Below, piece after piece: positions 45,084 to 54,121 of a stretch of DNA of 64,000 nt. The translations under genes and the position numbers were made by a program. Location: the NCBI GenBank assembly GCA_000474255.1, contig BATO01000004.1:62001-126000 (forward strand), read 5' to 3'. The notes below the pieces were generated by a model that saw only the letters and a program-made list of their open reading frames with translations, did not search any database and had not been told where the DNA came from. Positions within the stretch are counted from its first letter, which is position 1. Each line of letters opens with the position of its first letter. This DNA is from Aquipseudomonas alcaligenes MRY13-0052. Its GTDB lineage: Bacteria > Pseudomonadota > Gammaproteobacteria > Pseudomonadales > Pseudomonadaceae.

Positions 45084-46307
45084 TTAGTTCGGTCGTACAA
45101 CGTCAACTTTTGTTGGAGGTATCTCAGTTCCCCCGGGAAAACCAGGCTTTCCTTTGCCAACCACGACCGCGCCGCTCTCCTCAATCTCCGGGAACGCTAC
45201 CTTCTGATTAGGCGTTAATGGTGCGGTGTCAGAAGACTTACATTCGACACACGAGATTGTGCCGTCAGGCTCTCGGCCAACCATATCGATACGAGTGCGG
45301 GTACCGCTCTTTGTCTTCACGGTCACCTCTCGTCCCGTCTCGGAGCGAGTCGAGCTGTAATCGCCATACACCTCGTCCTCAAACTCACGCCCCCGGACCT
45401 TGTTCTTCTCCAGCTGGGTGCTCAGCACCACATAAACTGGCTGCACTCCGGGGTGATCCGGGAACGTGATGATGAAGTCTTTGTAGTCCGAAGGGTAGAT
45501 CGGATTTTCCAGCGCCTGAGCTGCATTCTGGCTGACCGGATAGATCCAAACAGTCTCCGTTAGCCCCTGAATATCCTCAGGTGGCGGTGGAGCTCCTACA
45601 GCTGGATCTACCTGTGGCGTCCACAGGATAGTGACCCCATCACCTAGATCAACAACGGCTTGTTCGCCCTGAGCGCGAGCTGCAACAACCGGAACGGAAT
45701 CAAAACCGCTACGAGAACTGGTGTGGAAGCCATAGGTGCGTATGGAGCCATTGACCCAGTCATGCTCGACGTGGAAGCGCAACCTAGTCTTGGCTGTGCT
45801 GAGAACTTCGAGCTCCGCCTTTGGGTACAAATCGCTACTGCCCATGGGGGAGGGCCAAAGGAGAGCAACGAAGCCGATAGCAGTGGTAGCAGCAGTTGCG
45901 AGAATACCGCTCCCTGCCGCTCCTGTTGCACCGCTACCTGCGGCGGTCCCACCTGCACCTGCTGCGCTCTGAATGGCCCATGTGCCGCCTCCTACCAGTT
46001 GTCCAGATGCTCGCGCGAGCAGCAGCCCGCCGCCAGCAGCCGGAACATCGGTTGTAGCTAGGATGGCTGTCTGACCATAGGCACTCGCCAATTCAGCAGG
46101 CACCACTGATGGATAGTCCAGGGAGCCGAGGGGTAATGAATTGGGCTTGGCGAAGACACATTGTGTCGGTGGTACGGGAAGCGGTTCCGGCATAAGCGGA
46201 CTAGGTCTATCCGTTTGCCGGCGCGGCTGCTGATCGAAGGCGCCGTTGTAAACGGGGATCTCGGGGGCAGACCGCACATCCCGGTTGTTCGCTACGTAGC
46301 CGCTCAT
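45084..46307 (-). CDS. Pyocin_S-domain toxin with PD-(D/E)XK-like nuclease C-terminus
   Basis: 407 residues from ATG 46307 (MSGYVANNRDVRSAPEIPV), preceded by GAAGGA 6 bp upstream; this beats the ATG at 46331. A Pro-rich N-terminus leads to a Gly/Ala-rich hydrophobic stretch (about 90-150) and a Pyocin_S translocation-type domain (about 155-310; RLRFHVEHDWVNGSIRTYGF). The C-terminal about 100 residues hold an RIDMVGREPDGTISCVECKS pattern (D...ExK), a restriction-endonuclease-like toxin fold. There is no receptor-binding domain of an S-type pyocin and no PAAR motif, so the delivery route is not clear; a T6SS or colicin-like import are both possible. The immunity gene follows directly. Confidence 0.8.
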   Translation of the reverse strand: MSGYVANNRDVRSAPEIPVYNGAFDQQPRRQTDRPSPLMPEPLPVPPTQCVFAKPNSLPLGSLDYPSVVPAELASAYGQTAILATTDVPAAGGGLLLARASGQLVGGGTWAIQSAAGAGGTAAGSGATGAAGSGILATAATTAIGFVALLWPSPMGSSDLYPKAELEVLSTAKTRLRFHVEHDWVNGSIRTYGFHTSSRSGFDSVPVVAARAQGEQAVVDLGDGVTILWTPQVDPAVGAPPPPEDIQGLTETVWIYPVSQNAAQALENPIYPSDYKDFIITFPDHPGVQPVYVVLSTQLEKNKVRGREFEDEVYGDYSSTRSETGREVTVKTKSGTRTRIDMVGREPDGTISCVECKSSDTAPLTPNQKVAFPEIEESGAVVVGKGKPGFPGGTEIPPTKVDVVRPN

Positions 46308-46479
46308 ATCGATCCTTCGAAGCAGAGTCATGCAGCGGCGATGTTACTCCGCGAGGGGTATGCAAAGTCTTGCGCACACGCCCTGGAGATTGTGACGAAG
46401 GTGCGATATCTAACCGAGAGGTGGCTTAAGTCCGGCCGCAAGTATCTGTGGCATCTTGAACGCAAAGAAAACGAAGTTT

Positions 46480-46722
46480 CTATGCCTGCCTCTTTACATC
46501 GATGGTCGGCACAATTGGGAGATCGTTGCCTGAGCCCTGGGCCGCAAGTTCTATCTCGCGGATAGCCTCTAGGGCCTGTTGCTTTGCAGCCTCTGACTCA
46601 GGTGCTTTAAAAAGGATTTCAGTTTTAGCTTTAGCCAGTAGCGTCATGCTGATCCCCAGCTGACGGGCCACTGCCACTACGGCACCTAAAGCTTGCTCCA
46701 AAGCTGCTTCCCTCTCTGTCAT
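46480..46722 (-). CDS. Small hypothetical protein (80 aa)
   Basis: Starts at ATG 46722 (MTEREAALEQALGAVVAVAR) with a strong AGGAGG 6 bp upstream on the minus strand, so translation is likely. Helical throughout (ISMTLLAKAKTEILFKAPES; AAKQQALEAIREIELAAQ). No family recognised. It lies upstream of the toxin gene on the same strand, though about 170 bp away, and may be a regulator or an unrelated gene. Confidence 0.6.
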   Translation of the reverse strand: MTEREAALEQALGAVVAVARQLGISMTLLAKAKTEILFKAPESEAAKQQALEAIREIELAAQGSGNDLPIVPTIDVKRQA

Positions 46723-47082
46723 CACTAGCCTCCTGAGCCAGCTCCATGCTGGCCATCTATGAATAGCTAAAGATGCTGAGATGTGCCATCAAGTCCCAGC
46801 CAGCCTATGGCTGATGGTCGACGCATGGGTGACCGTACCGGCAAATAGCTGCCCCGCGCGAGGCCTCCTCTGAGCAGAAGACGATAGTCATGTTTAATGG
46901 CCGTTGATTTGCCGTGGTAGCAAAACGCCTTTATAAAGGGTATTTTCTCACTATGTCGCTGCTTCAAAGGTGCAATACATGTGGTCCGTCGTCACGAATA
47001 ACATAACTAGGCGGCGCGTGATCTAGTTATTCTCAACAAAGAATCAGAGTTACTATTTATATGCCTAGTTAATGGATTGGAT
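46723..47082. other. Intergenic region, divergent promoters expected
   Basis: About 360 bp. The right part (46960-47080) is AT-rich and would hold the promoter of the membrane-protein/MBL pair. No supported gene; a minus-strand 66-codon frame lacks a ribosome-binding site. Confidence 0.4.
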
Positions 47083-47874
47083 ATGGTTGCAATATTTGAG
47101 TTGGTGAAAGATCCCTACGAGCGAAAAGCCAGGGTTATTCCTGGGTTGTTAGTTTCACTGCCGTTGCTTGTGCCTTTACTGTGTGTGTATGGAGCAAAAC
47201 ATCCCGTCCTCACGAGTGTAATTGGGCTCCTCGGTGGATGTGGAGCTATCTACGCCCTAGCGAGCGTAGCGCGGGGACGTGGAAAGAAGCTTGAGGAAAA
47301 ATTGCTAAAGCAATGGGGTGGCATGCCGACGACTTTAGCTCTGCGTCACCGGGATAAATTTTTAGACAGTGTCAGCAAGCAGAGATACCACAGAGAAATT
47401 TCAATAAAACTACAAATTGACATGCCTAGTGAGCAGGACGAAAGCCTTGATCCTGGCAAGGCCGATGATTTTTATATAGGTGCTACAAAGCGCCTTAGAG
47501 AGTTAACGCGAAATGATAAAAATTTGCTACTGAAAGAAAACATTGCCTACGGTTTTCATCGGAACATGGTTGCAATGAAAGATGTCGGGATCTTGTCCTG
47601 CCTGTGTGGATTAGGATACGGAGGGTTAATTGCGGGCGCCATTCGAGCCGAGCCGCCTTATTTTGAACCTATATACTTGGTAAATCCTGGGCTTGCATCG
47701 GGGCTGACAATCTTGATTTCGGCTTCTTTGCTGTTGGCTTGGCTATTTTACTTCGATAAGGACGCAGTGAAGCGAATGGGCTTTGTCTATGCAGAGCGCC
47801 TATTCGAGTGCCTTGGCACATTACCAACCCCAAGGGCCAGAAAGGTGCCAGTCAAGACTGAGGCTCAGTCGTAA
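47083..47874 (+). CDS. Four-helix membrane protein partner of an MBL-fold protein
   Basis: 263 residues from ATG 47083 (MVAIFELVKDPYERK); a TTG at 47077 is an alternative. Two N-terminal helices (VIPGLLVSLPLLVPLLCVYG; VLTSVIGLLGGCGAIYALAS) are followed by a cytoplasmic helical domain with RELTRNDKNLLLKENIAYGF, then two more helices (VGILSCLCGLGYGGLIAGAI; LASGLTILISASLLLAWLFY). No family recognised. It lies 46 bp upstream of an MBL-fold gene in the same direction, so the two probably form a membrane effector or sensor plus hydrolase pair. Confidence 0.65.
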   Translation: MVAIFELVKDPYERKARVIPGLLVSLPLLVPLLCVYGAKHPVLTSVIGLLGGCGAIYALASVARGRGKKLEEKLLKQWGGMPTTLALRHRDKFLDSVSKQRYHREISIKLQIDMPSEQDESLDPGKADDFYIGATKRLRELTRNDKNLLLKENIAYGFHRNMVAMKDVGILSCLCGLGYGGLIAGAIRAEPPYFEPIYLVNPGLASGLTILISASLLLAWLFYFDKDAVKRMGFVYAERLFECLGTLPTPRARKVPVKTEAQS

Positions 47875-47920
47875 ATTAGTTCCAGTTCACCTTAGATCAC
47901 AACTTCTGCAGGGAGGCACA

Positions 47921-48817
47921 ATGCCTACAATTAAAAGCTTGTCCGTTGGCAATGGAGATATGTTCTACATCCTTCATGGAGGGGACAGCTTCACCATGAT
48001 TGATTGCAATTTAACTGCTGAGAACTCTGATGATATCATTGCAGAGTTGAAGGACGTATCGAAGAAAAAGGTAGTGCGTCGGTTCATTTGCACACATCCT
48101 GATGAAGATCATTTCAAAGGCATAGAAAAACTTGACGCTCAGCTGCCGATAGCAAATTTCTACTGTGTGAAAAATAAAGCGCAAAAGTCTGACCTAACAG
48201 ACTCATTCCTTCACTACTGCGCTTTGAGAGACGGCGGTAAAGCTTTCTACCTTGAAAAGGGTGTTAAACGGAAATGGCTTAACGAGGGCGGCGCAGAGCG
48301 AGGCTCTTCGGGCATTCAGATTCTTTGGCCGGACACCTCTAATGAAAATTTCAAGGATGCCCTTCGCAAATGCGATGCCGGCGAAAGCTTCAATAATGTT
48401 TCGTGTGTCTTGAGATACTCGGTCAATGGTGGCGCGAGCTTCATGTGGCTAGGCGATCTTGAGACTGAGTTTATGGAAAGTATCGTAGATGATATTGAGC
48501 TTACAAAAACAACTGTGGTTTTTGCATCTCACCATGGTAGAGCGTCTGGAAAGATTCCTGATTCTTGGCTAGAAAAAATAGATCCTCAAATTATCGTAAT
48601 CGGTCAAGCTCCATCGCGTCATCTTGACTACTACACTGGATACAACATTATTACCCAGAATAGAGCTGGCCATATTACAATGGACTGCGTGGGAGGCATG
48701 TTAGATATATATGTCACAAATGAAAACTATGAGCGCGACTATCTTGAGGACCTTGGGAAGAGCCGATTCCCAGGGTACATAGGCTCGCTAGAGGTGGAGA
48801 CTGAGTACACGCTCTGA
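47921..48817 (+). CDS. MBL-fold hydrolase (ComEC-C-like), first of two paralogues
   Basis: 298 residues from ATG 47921 (MPTIKSLSVGNGDMFYILH), with GGGAGG 4 bp upstream. It has metallo-beta-lactamase motifs: the opening VGNGDMFYILHGGDSFTMID, a metal-binding FICTHPDEDHFKG, and a later MWLGDLETE (Asp) and ASHHGRASG (His). Standalone MBL proteins of this kind resemble the C-terminal domain of the competence protein ComEC, which degrades nucleic acid. It is paralogous to the MBL at 50517-51707, which sits in an E2-E1-JAB operon. Coupled with the upstream membrane protein. Confidence 0.83.
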   Translation: MPTIKSLSVGNGDMFYILHGGDSFTMIDCNLTAENSDDIIAELKDVSKKKVVRRFICTHPDEDHFKGIEKLDAQLPIANFYCVKNKAQKSDLTDSFLHYCALRDGGKAFYLEKGVKRKWLNEGGAERGSSGIQILWPDTSNENFKDALRKCDAGESFNNVSCVLRYSVNGGASFMWLGDLETEFMESIVDDIELTKTTVVFASHHGRASGKIPDSWLEKIDPQIIVIGQAPSRHLDYYTGYNIITQNRAGHITMDCVGGMLDIYVTNENYERDYLEDLGKSRFPGYIGSLEVETEYTL

Positions 48818-48945
48818 AAAGCCCCAGCCTCCCTTTGGGGTATCAAGCGCAGTGTGTGTAAAAGAACTACATGTTGCGCTTGATTTCAGTTGATTGCGGA
48901 TGTGGCCCGGCCTTCAGGATTCCCGCTCAACATAGAACCTGCGCT

Positions 48946-49512
48946 TTAGGGGCGATCAGTGTCAGGCGGTGAGGGTGTTGATACAGTGTCAACGAGCCGT
49001 GACGGCTCACCAGTCCGCACCTGAGCACTCCTCGACTTCTCGATCCCCCAAACAGCTTTAGCCACCTCTTCAATCTTCGCCACGAATTTGTCGACGTTAA
49101 AGCCTGCGATAAATGCGAGCGCGAAGAAGCCGACCTCACTAGCCCCGGCATTTGAGCTCGACTCCAGAACGAGCAAGCCAGCCTTGAGAAACAAATAGCT
49201 AACTGCACCGGCTATGGTGCTGGTGAGCGGGCGAATGAAATACCAGACATGCCAATCAGGATCCCAGCGCTTGTAGACGCACTTGTTCAGGTAGATAGCG
49301 CGGAAGCAATACAACGCGCCGCCTACATACGCGATAGCGCCACACATAAGCGGTACACGAAGCGGTGCATACGGCGCCGGCAGCCAGCCTAAGCCCATAG
49401 CCCCTATTGAGTAGGTAGCAAAGACCAGCAATGCCGATAGGTAGGCGATGATGATCAAAATCATCTCGTTATGAGTTGGCGTAGTTTTTTCTTGCAAGCC
49501 GCTATCAGGCAT
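48946..49512 (-). CDS. Membrane protein encoded with the WYL regulator
   Basis: 188 residues from ATG 49512 (MPDSGLQEKTTPTHNEM), whose first bases overlap the WYL stop codon, indicating coupling. It has four hydrophobic helices: MILIIIAYLSALLVFATYSI; LMCGAIAYVGGALYCFRAIY; STIAGAVSYLFLKAGLLVLE; VGFFALAFIAGFNVDKFVAK. A soluble C-terminal tail contains KIEEVAKAVWGIEK. Family not recognised. A membrane protein next to a defence operon could be a pore-forming effector or a sensor; its expression is tied to the regulator. Confidence 0.65.
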   Translation of the reverse strand: MPDSGLQEKTTPTHNEMILIIIAYLSALLVFATYSIGAMGLGWLPAPYAPLRVPLMCGAIAYVGGALYCFRAIYLNKCVYKRWDPDWHVWYFIRPLTSTIAGAVSYLFLKAGLLVLESSSNAGASEVGFFALAFIAGFNVDKFVAKIEEVAKAVWGIEKSRSAQVRTGEPSRLVDTVSTPSPPDTDRP

Positions 49513-50386
49513 CTGGCTGTGTGCTCCCTGCAGGCAAGTGCTCTTCGATACGAAGCATGACGATCTGCTGGCTCTCGTCGACCGGATCACCAGGATTAAC
49601 ATTCAGGTTAAGGCGCTTATTTAGGTAATAGAGCTGTGGCTTGCGCGCGCGAATCTTGGTTTCTCCATTCACCATCTGATAGTCGTGCTCGATCGCGCGA
49701 CGCTTGTTTTGCGGATAATGCGGATTAGCCCCGATGACCACGTCAACGTAGGTCTCCCACTCAATATCCGCGGGCACTGGTGAGGGAGGCGCATGGGCTT
49801 CAAGGACTGAGGCAATCCGTCCCAGGACGAAGTCCTTGAAGATGTGAGCTTTGAAGCAGAACGCCCGTATATGCCATCGGAAGCCATCATGAGCAAAAGA
49901 GGCCGGGTAGATGGTTCGCAGCGTTGGCTCATCGAAATGTGTCATTGAGCGGTAGTCGATTGTCAGCGCGTCCCCCTTCTGAAGGGCCCTGATCAGGCTG
50001 ATGAGAATTTTCGAGTCAACCTGTCGGATAGGTGACGGCAGGCTTGCGATAGGCGGAGCCCATCCAATGAAGCTATCGCTGGCAGCAACAGTACCAATCT
50101 CTCGCCATAACAGCTCATTGAGGTAGTGGCTGCTGTCCGAGCTTGTCAGTACGGGCTGGAAGGTGGGGGCTGCCACATAAGTTTTTTGCGTGCGGTCGTA
50201 GACCATATTGCCTGGTGCCATATCTTGATATGCCGCCAGGTCCAGCGATGCCTGGGGAACCGATATCCGGAAGAATGTCGTCAGGTCCGACCGGTTGAGG
50301 CGCCCCTCCCAGAACAGCCTGAAGTCAATGAATTCCAGGCGGCGATCCTGCCCCCAGCGGCCGGTGCGTGCGGTTGGGGTGCTCAT
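49505..50386 (-). CDS. WYL-domain transcriptional regulator (BrxR/CapW-like)
   Basis: 293 residues from ATG 50386 (MSTPTARTGRWGQDRRLEF). An N-terminal winged helix (FRLFWEGRLNRSDLTTFFRI, then SVPQASLDLAAYQ) is followed by a linker, and a WYL ligand-sensing domain (ALTIDYRSMTHFDEPTLRTI, then FRWHIRAFCFKAHIFKDFVL) with a C-terminal extension. This layout matches repressors that sit divergently next to BREX, CBASS and other defence operons. Here it is 130 bp from the MBL/E2-E1-JAB operon on the opposite strand and should repress it until a nucleic-acid-like signal appears. It leads a two-gene unit with the membrane protein. Confidence 0.85.
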   Translation of the reverse strand: MSTPTARTGRWGQDRRLEFIDFRLFWEGRLNRSDLTTFFRISVPQASLDLAAYQDMAPGNMVYDRTQKTYVAAPTFQPVLTSSDSSHYLNELLWREIGTVAASDSFIGWAPPIASLPSPIRQVDSKILISLIRALQKGDALTIDYRSMTHFDEPTLRTIYPASFAHDGFRWHIRAFCFKAHIFKDFVLGRIASVLEAHAPPSPVPADIEWETYVDVVIGANPHYPQNKRRAIEHDYQMVNGETKIRARKPQLYYLNKRLNLNVNPGDPVDESQQIVMLRIEEHLPAGSTQPDA

Positions 50387-50516
50387 GGAAGTAAAGCCGT
50401 GCGATTTATGGGCATAAAAAATATTCGCATATTATGTAGACGGGTTGATTAACTATACGTATCTTAACCTGCGTGAAGGTTTTCTCAAGCTCGCACGGCA
50501 ACCCGGGGAGGGACTT

Positions 50517-51707
50517 ATGGCGGCGAAGATCACGTTTTTCCAAGTCGGCAATGGTGACATGACCCTCGTGAGGCTTGCCGACACAAGCGTCACGTCCATC
50601 CTTATCGACAGCAATATTCGCGTCGCGGCTGATGATCCGGACGATGAGACCCCTGACGTCGCCAGTGCGCTTCGAAAACGCCTACTGATTGATGCAAATT
50701 TGCGCCCTTATGTGGATGTGTTCCTTCTGAGCCATCCTGATCAGGATCATTGCCGTGGACTGGCCAAACACTTCTGGCTTGGAAAACCTGGCGATTACCC
50801 AGATGACAACCTCCCACAGGCGGAGAAGCGCATCTTGATCCGAGAGCTATGGTCGTCCCCATTGATCTTCAAGCGCTGCTCGAAAAACCACACGCTTTGC
50901 GACGATGCGAAGGCTTTTGACAAGGAGGCGCGTCGGCGGGTCGAGTATTGGAAGACCTATCGAAGCGCGGGAGATGGAAACCGCATTGTCATCATGGGAG
51001 AGGATGTCGACGGCAAGACCGATGGTCTAAGCCCCATCGTGATTAAGTCCGGCGAGAAATTCAGTTCGATCAATGGAAGCGACTATTCCGCATATTTCCG
51101 GGCACACCTGCTCGCGCCTACACCGCATGACGATGACGCTGATCTTGAAGAGCGCCTCAGCAAAAACGAATCCAGCGTGATCATGAATATCGAGATCTCC
51201 TCTGCCGCTTACGCCAGCGCCAAAACTCGGTTTTTGGTGGGTGGCGACGCGGCGGTACTCATCTGGGAGCGCATGTGGGAGCGTTTCAAAAACACACCTG
51301 AAGTGCTTGAGTACGACCTGCTACTCGCGCCGCACCACTGCTCCTGGCGCACTCTGTCTTATGACAGCTGGTCCGAGAAAGGTGAGGACGCCGAGCTGAA
51401 CGAGGGCGCGCGCAGTGCTCTAGGCCAGGCTCGCAGTGGTGCCACTATCGTTTCGAGTAGCAAAGAGATTCTCGATGACGAGATCGACCCGCCGAACATC
51501 CGTGCGAGGCGGGAGTACAAGTCCATTCTGAGCGATGTAGATGGATGGTTTGGGTGCACCGGAGATCTCAAGGATGAGGCCGTTATGGAGTTCACTGTGG
51601 AGCCAGGAGGCAAAGTCAAAAAGGCCGCTGTGGCTGCTGCGTTGGCCGGGACCACTACCACGTCCGTGGCGGCAGCTGCGGCACCTCGAGCCGGTAGTAG
51701 TAAATGA
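50517..51707 (+). CDS. MBL-fold hydrolase of the E2-E1-JAB operon
   Basis: 396 residues from ATG 50517 (MAAKITFFQVGNGDMTLVR), with GGGAGGGA upstream; the open frame to 50445 lacks such a site. MBL motifs are FFQVGNGDMTLVRL, FLLSHPDQDHCRGL, FLVGGDAAVLIWE and LLAPHHCSWR. It ends with an Ala/Thr/Val-rich, probably disordered tail (about 370-396, ending RAGSSK). Its stop overlaps the ATG of the next gene (ATGA at 51704), so it is co-translated with the E2-E1-JAB protein. MBL genes paired with E2/E1/JAB genes were noted in genomic surveys of bacterial ubiquitin-like systems. Confidence 0.86.
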   Translation: MAAKITFFQVGNGDMTLVRLADTSVTSILIDSNIRVAADDPDDETPDVASALRKRLLIDANLRPYVDVFLLSHPDQDHCRGLAKHFWLGKPGDYPDDNLPQAEKRILIRELWSSPLIFKRCSKNHTLCDDAKAFDKEARRRVEYWKTYRSAGDGNRIVIMGEDVDGKTDGLSPIVIKSGEKFSSINGSDYSAYFRAHLLAPTPHDDDADLEERLSKNESSVIMNIEISSAAYASAKTRFLVGGDAAVLIWERMWERFKNTPEVLEYDLLLAPHHCSWRTLSYDSWSEKGEDAELNEGARSALGQARSGATIVSSSKEILDDEIDPPNIRARREYKSILSDVDGWFGCTGDLKDEAVMEFTVEPGGKVKKAAVAAALAGTTTTSVAAAAAPRAGSSK

Positions 51708-53932
51708 TCGAGTACTTTGTACTTGGCGAGCTGCTTGAGGCTCCTCAGGAGGCGGAGCTTTATCCCGAGACGGTGGCGCTTCTGAATGCTTTCCGTGCGT
51801 GCCCTTACACAGAGGTTCGCGAACTGCGCTACGAGGCGACTGAATCATCTCGAACCGAGTACATTGTCATTGACGCGGGTGACGGCACAGTTGATGCCGA
51901 TAACCCTGCCGGGATTCGTCGGCAAGAACGCCTTGCGATAAGTATCGATCCGCAGTACCGCGTTAAGGTGCTGGTTCATACCTTACGGAAGAATTTTCCG
52001 TCTCTCTCCCATCAGCACGCGAGAGTGCCTGGTCGCCCGCGGACCCTGTGTCTGTATGAGGCGGGCTGGGCGGCGGTTGAGCTGAGCTGGACAGCTCAAC
52101 GCTTCATAGCGCGAATGTTCTGGTGGCTCAGAGATTCGGCGCAACTAAAGTTGCACCGGGATGATCAGCCCCTGGAGCAGCTTTTCTACATGAGCCCCTA
52201 CCAGCTGATCCTTCCGTCGAACTACGCGGAATACGCAACCGCAGATGGGAAAACGCTTTCGATTGGAAAAGTCAGCGTGGGTGAGTCCGTGATGCTGCGT
52301 GCCTTTCCGTCCAATGGCGCGGAATCGCAATCCAAAGCCATGCGGGTCGTATCCTTCTTGGTCCCACCAGTGGATTCTACTTCGGTGGTTAGCGCGCCAG
52401 AGACGCTGGGTGAGCTTGAGAATCAGCTTAAAGCCTGGGGCAGCGAGCTTGAGCAGCACCTGTATGAATATGTTTATGAAGCCATCTCAGAAGGAGTTTC
52501 GCCCTCAGCGGGCATAGGGGAAGGCATCCTAGTTCTTGTGGGGGTTCCCCGTACCAGGCAGGGTGATTCTGAGCGGATGGATGTATTGGGTTACATGATG
52601 CGGGCGTCTCTATTCGAGCTTGCTCAGGCGTTCGACATGCTCGGTCCCCGCGAGCCAGAAGGACATTATTTGCGCATTCAATTGGTTGGAGGGGGGCATG
52701 GAGCTGCTTGGCGATCTCTTGAGCTAGTACCTGTAGAGGTGCGCTGGGAACTTACAGCAAAGGCGGCGCGGGACCTATCGGCTATCTCAGCTGAAGAGCC
52801 CCAGTTCCATGCCGTTTTAGCCGGTGTAGGCGCACTTGGTAGTGCATTGGCAGACCTCTGGATTCGCCAGGGCTGGGGTAACTGGACGTACATAGACCCT
52901 GACCGCTTGATGCCACATAACCTCAGTCGCCATGTAGCGTTCGAGAATGGCATTGGTCATGCGAAAGTCGACGTCATGAAAAATCATGCAGCGAGCATCT
53001 ACACAGAGGAGCCGCTACCTGCTGCTATCGCAAAGAGCATCCTGTCCCAAGACATAGATGTGCAGAGTGCCTTAAAAGAATCCCAGCTAGTCGTTGATGT
53101 AACGACTACTCTCGAAGCGCCCCGACAGCTGGCTCGCGAGCCCAATGCCCCTCGCATAGCGAGTCTATTCCTGACACCTTCGGGATTATCCAGCGTGATG
53201 ATTCTTGAGGATCAGGGTCGACAGCAGCGTGTTGATGGTTTGGAGGGTCAGTACTACCGCGCAATCCTCAGCAATGACTGGGGTAGTGAACACCTAGTAA
53301 ATCACCTTGGAGATCGATGGGTAGGGGGCGGCTGCCGAGACATCTCAATGCGTATAGCCAGTGAGTGCATTCATCTTCACGCTGGCATTCTTTCACGGCA
53401 GCTGAGGCAATCAGTCGCGAAACCCGAAGCACGTATCTGCATCTGGAGTTATGACGAGCAATCGGGGGCAGTGGCCTCTCATGAAATCCCTGTTGCCAAA
53501 GTTTTCACCGTGACCTCGAATGGCTGGACCATCAAATACGACGCTGCGTTCCTCGACAAGCTTAAGCGAGCACGTTCCGCAGCGCTGCCCAATGAGATTG
53601 GTGGCTCTATTGTGGGGGTGACCGATTTAAAGGCCCGAACACTCGTAATTGTCGACGTGCTGCCCACTCCTCCTGACAGTAAATCCAGTCCTGTCCATTT
53701 CATCAGAGGTGAGGAAGGGCAACAGACGGAGCTTGAGAAGGTGCTAGAAAGAACTGCACGCGTGGTGGACTACTTAGGCGAGTGGCATTCACATCCAGAT
53801 GGCGTGTCAGCACAGCCTAGTAAAGAGGATGAGAGTCTACTCAATACGGTGCATCGCAAGATGAGCGCGGAGGGATTGCCTGCTCTGATGGTGATTGTCG
53901 CGAAAAACGATATTTCTCTCTCTGTGCAGTAA
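51704..53932 (+). CDS. E2-E1-JAB fusion protein of a bacterial ubiquitin-like system
   Basis: 742 residues with three parts. N-terminal (about 1-165): an E2-like (UBC) fold with C116 in RPRTLCLYEAGW as candidate active Cys and HQHARVPG before it. Middle (about 365-570): a ThiF/E1-like Rossmann domain with LAGVGALGSALADLW (G374 region), D in TYIDPDRLMPHNLSRH and a Cys in WVGGGCRDIS (C544) that may be catalytic. C-terminal (about 620-742): a JAB/MPN isopeptidase with EIGGSIVG and the full JAMM motif EWHSHPDGVSAQPSKED (H695, H697, S706, D709). Conjugating and deconjugating activities are therefore on one chain. No separate ubiquitin-like protein gene is visible nearby. Confidence 0.87.
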   Translation: MIEYFVLGELLEAPQEAELYPETVALLNAFRACPYTEVRELRYEATESSRTEYIVIDAGDGTVDADNPAGIRRQERLAISIDPQYRVKVLVHTLRKNFPSLSHQHARVPGRPRTLCLYEAGWAAVELSWTAQRFIARMFWWLRDSAQLKLHRDDQPLEQLFYMSPYQLILPSNYAEYATADGKTLSIGKVSVGESVMLRAFPSNGAESQSKAMRVVSFLVPPVDSTSVVSAPETLGELENQLKAWGSELEQHLYEYVYEAISEGVSPSAGIGEGILVLVGVPRTRQGDSERMDVLGYMMRASLFELAQAFDMLGPREPEGHYLRIQLVGGGHGAAWRSLELVPVEVRWELTAKAARDLSAISAEEPQFHAVLAGVGALGSALADLWIRQGWGNWTYIDPDRLMPHNLSRHVAFENGIGHAKVDVMKNHAASIYTEEPLPAAIAKSILSQDIDVQSALKESQLVVDVTTTLEAPRQLAREPNAPRIASLFLTPSGLSSVMILEDQGRQQRVDGLEGQYYRAILSNDWGSEHLVNHLGDRWVGGGCRDISMRIASECIHLHAGILSRQLRQSVAKPEARICIWSYDEQSGAVASHEIPVAKVFTVTSNGWTIKYDAAFLDKLKRARSAALPNEIGGSIVGVTDLKARTLVIVDVLPTPPDSKSSPVHFIRGEEGQQTELEKVLERTARVVDYLGEWHSHPDGVSAQPSKEDESLLNTVHRKMSAEGLPALMVIVAKNDISLSVQ

Positions 53933-53940
53933 CTTGCTCC

Positions 53941-53963
53941 GAAGCCGGGCGTTGCCCGGTTTC
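53941..53963 (+). terminator. Rho-independent terminator after the E2-E1-JAB gene
   Basis: GAAGCCGGGC, loop GTT, GCCCGGTTTC: a 10-bp stem. The T run is short, so efficiency may be moderate. Confidence 0.7.
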
Positions 53964-54121
53964 AAGTGAAGAGAATTCAGCCAGCATCGAAAGGTAGTAG
54001 TTGGCCGAAAGGGGGCTTGGCTAGGGCATCGCAGGCCTAATCCACTAGGCTCCACCTCTCCATTAAGCGGCATATTATCGGCCAGCATAGAGATTGCTCA
54101 GCTCTCAGCCAGAGGCGCGCA

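Noticed and set aside
46767..46967. 66-codon minus-strand frame
   Set aside because: No ribosome-binding site and no recognisable motif; kept as intergenic.
51704..53932. CBASS (Cap2/Cap3) or Bil system
   Set aside because: E2, E1 and JAB domains are present but there is no CD-NTase, no cyclic-nucleotide effector and no ubiquitin-like gene in the neighbourhood, so neither label fits.
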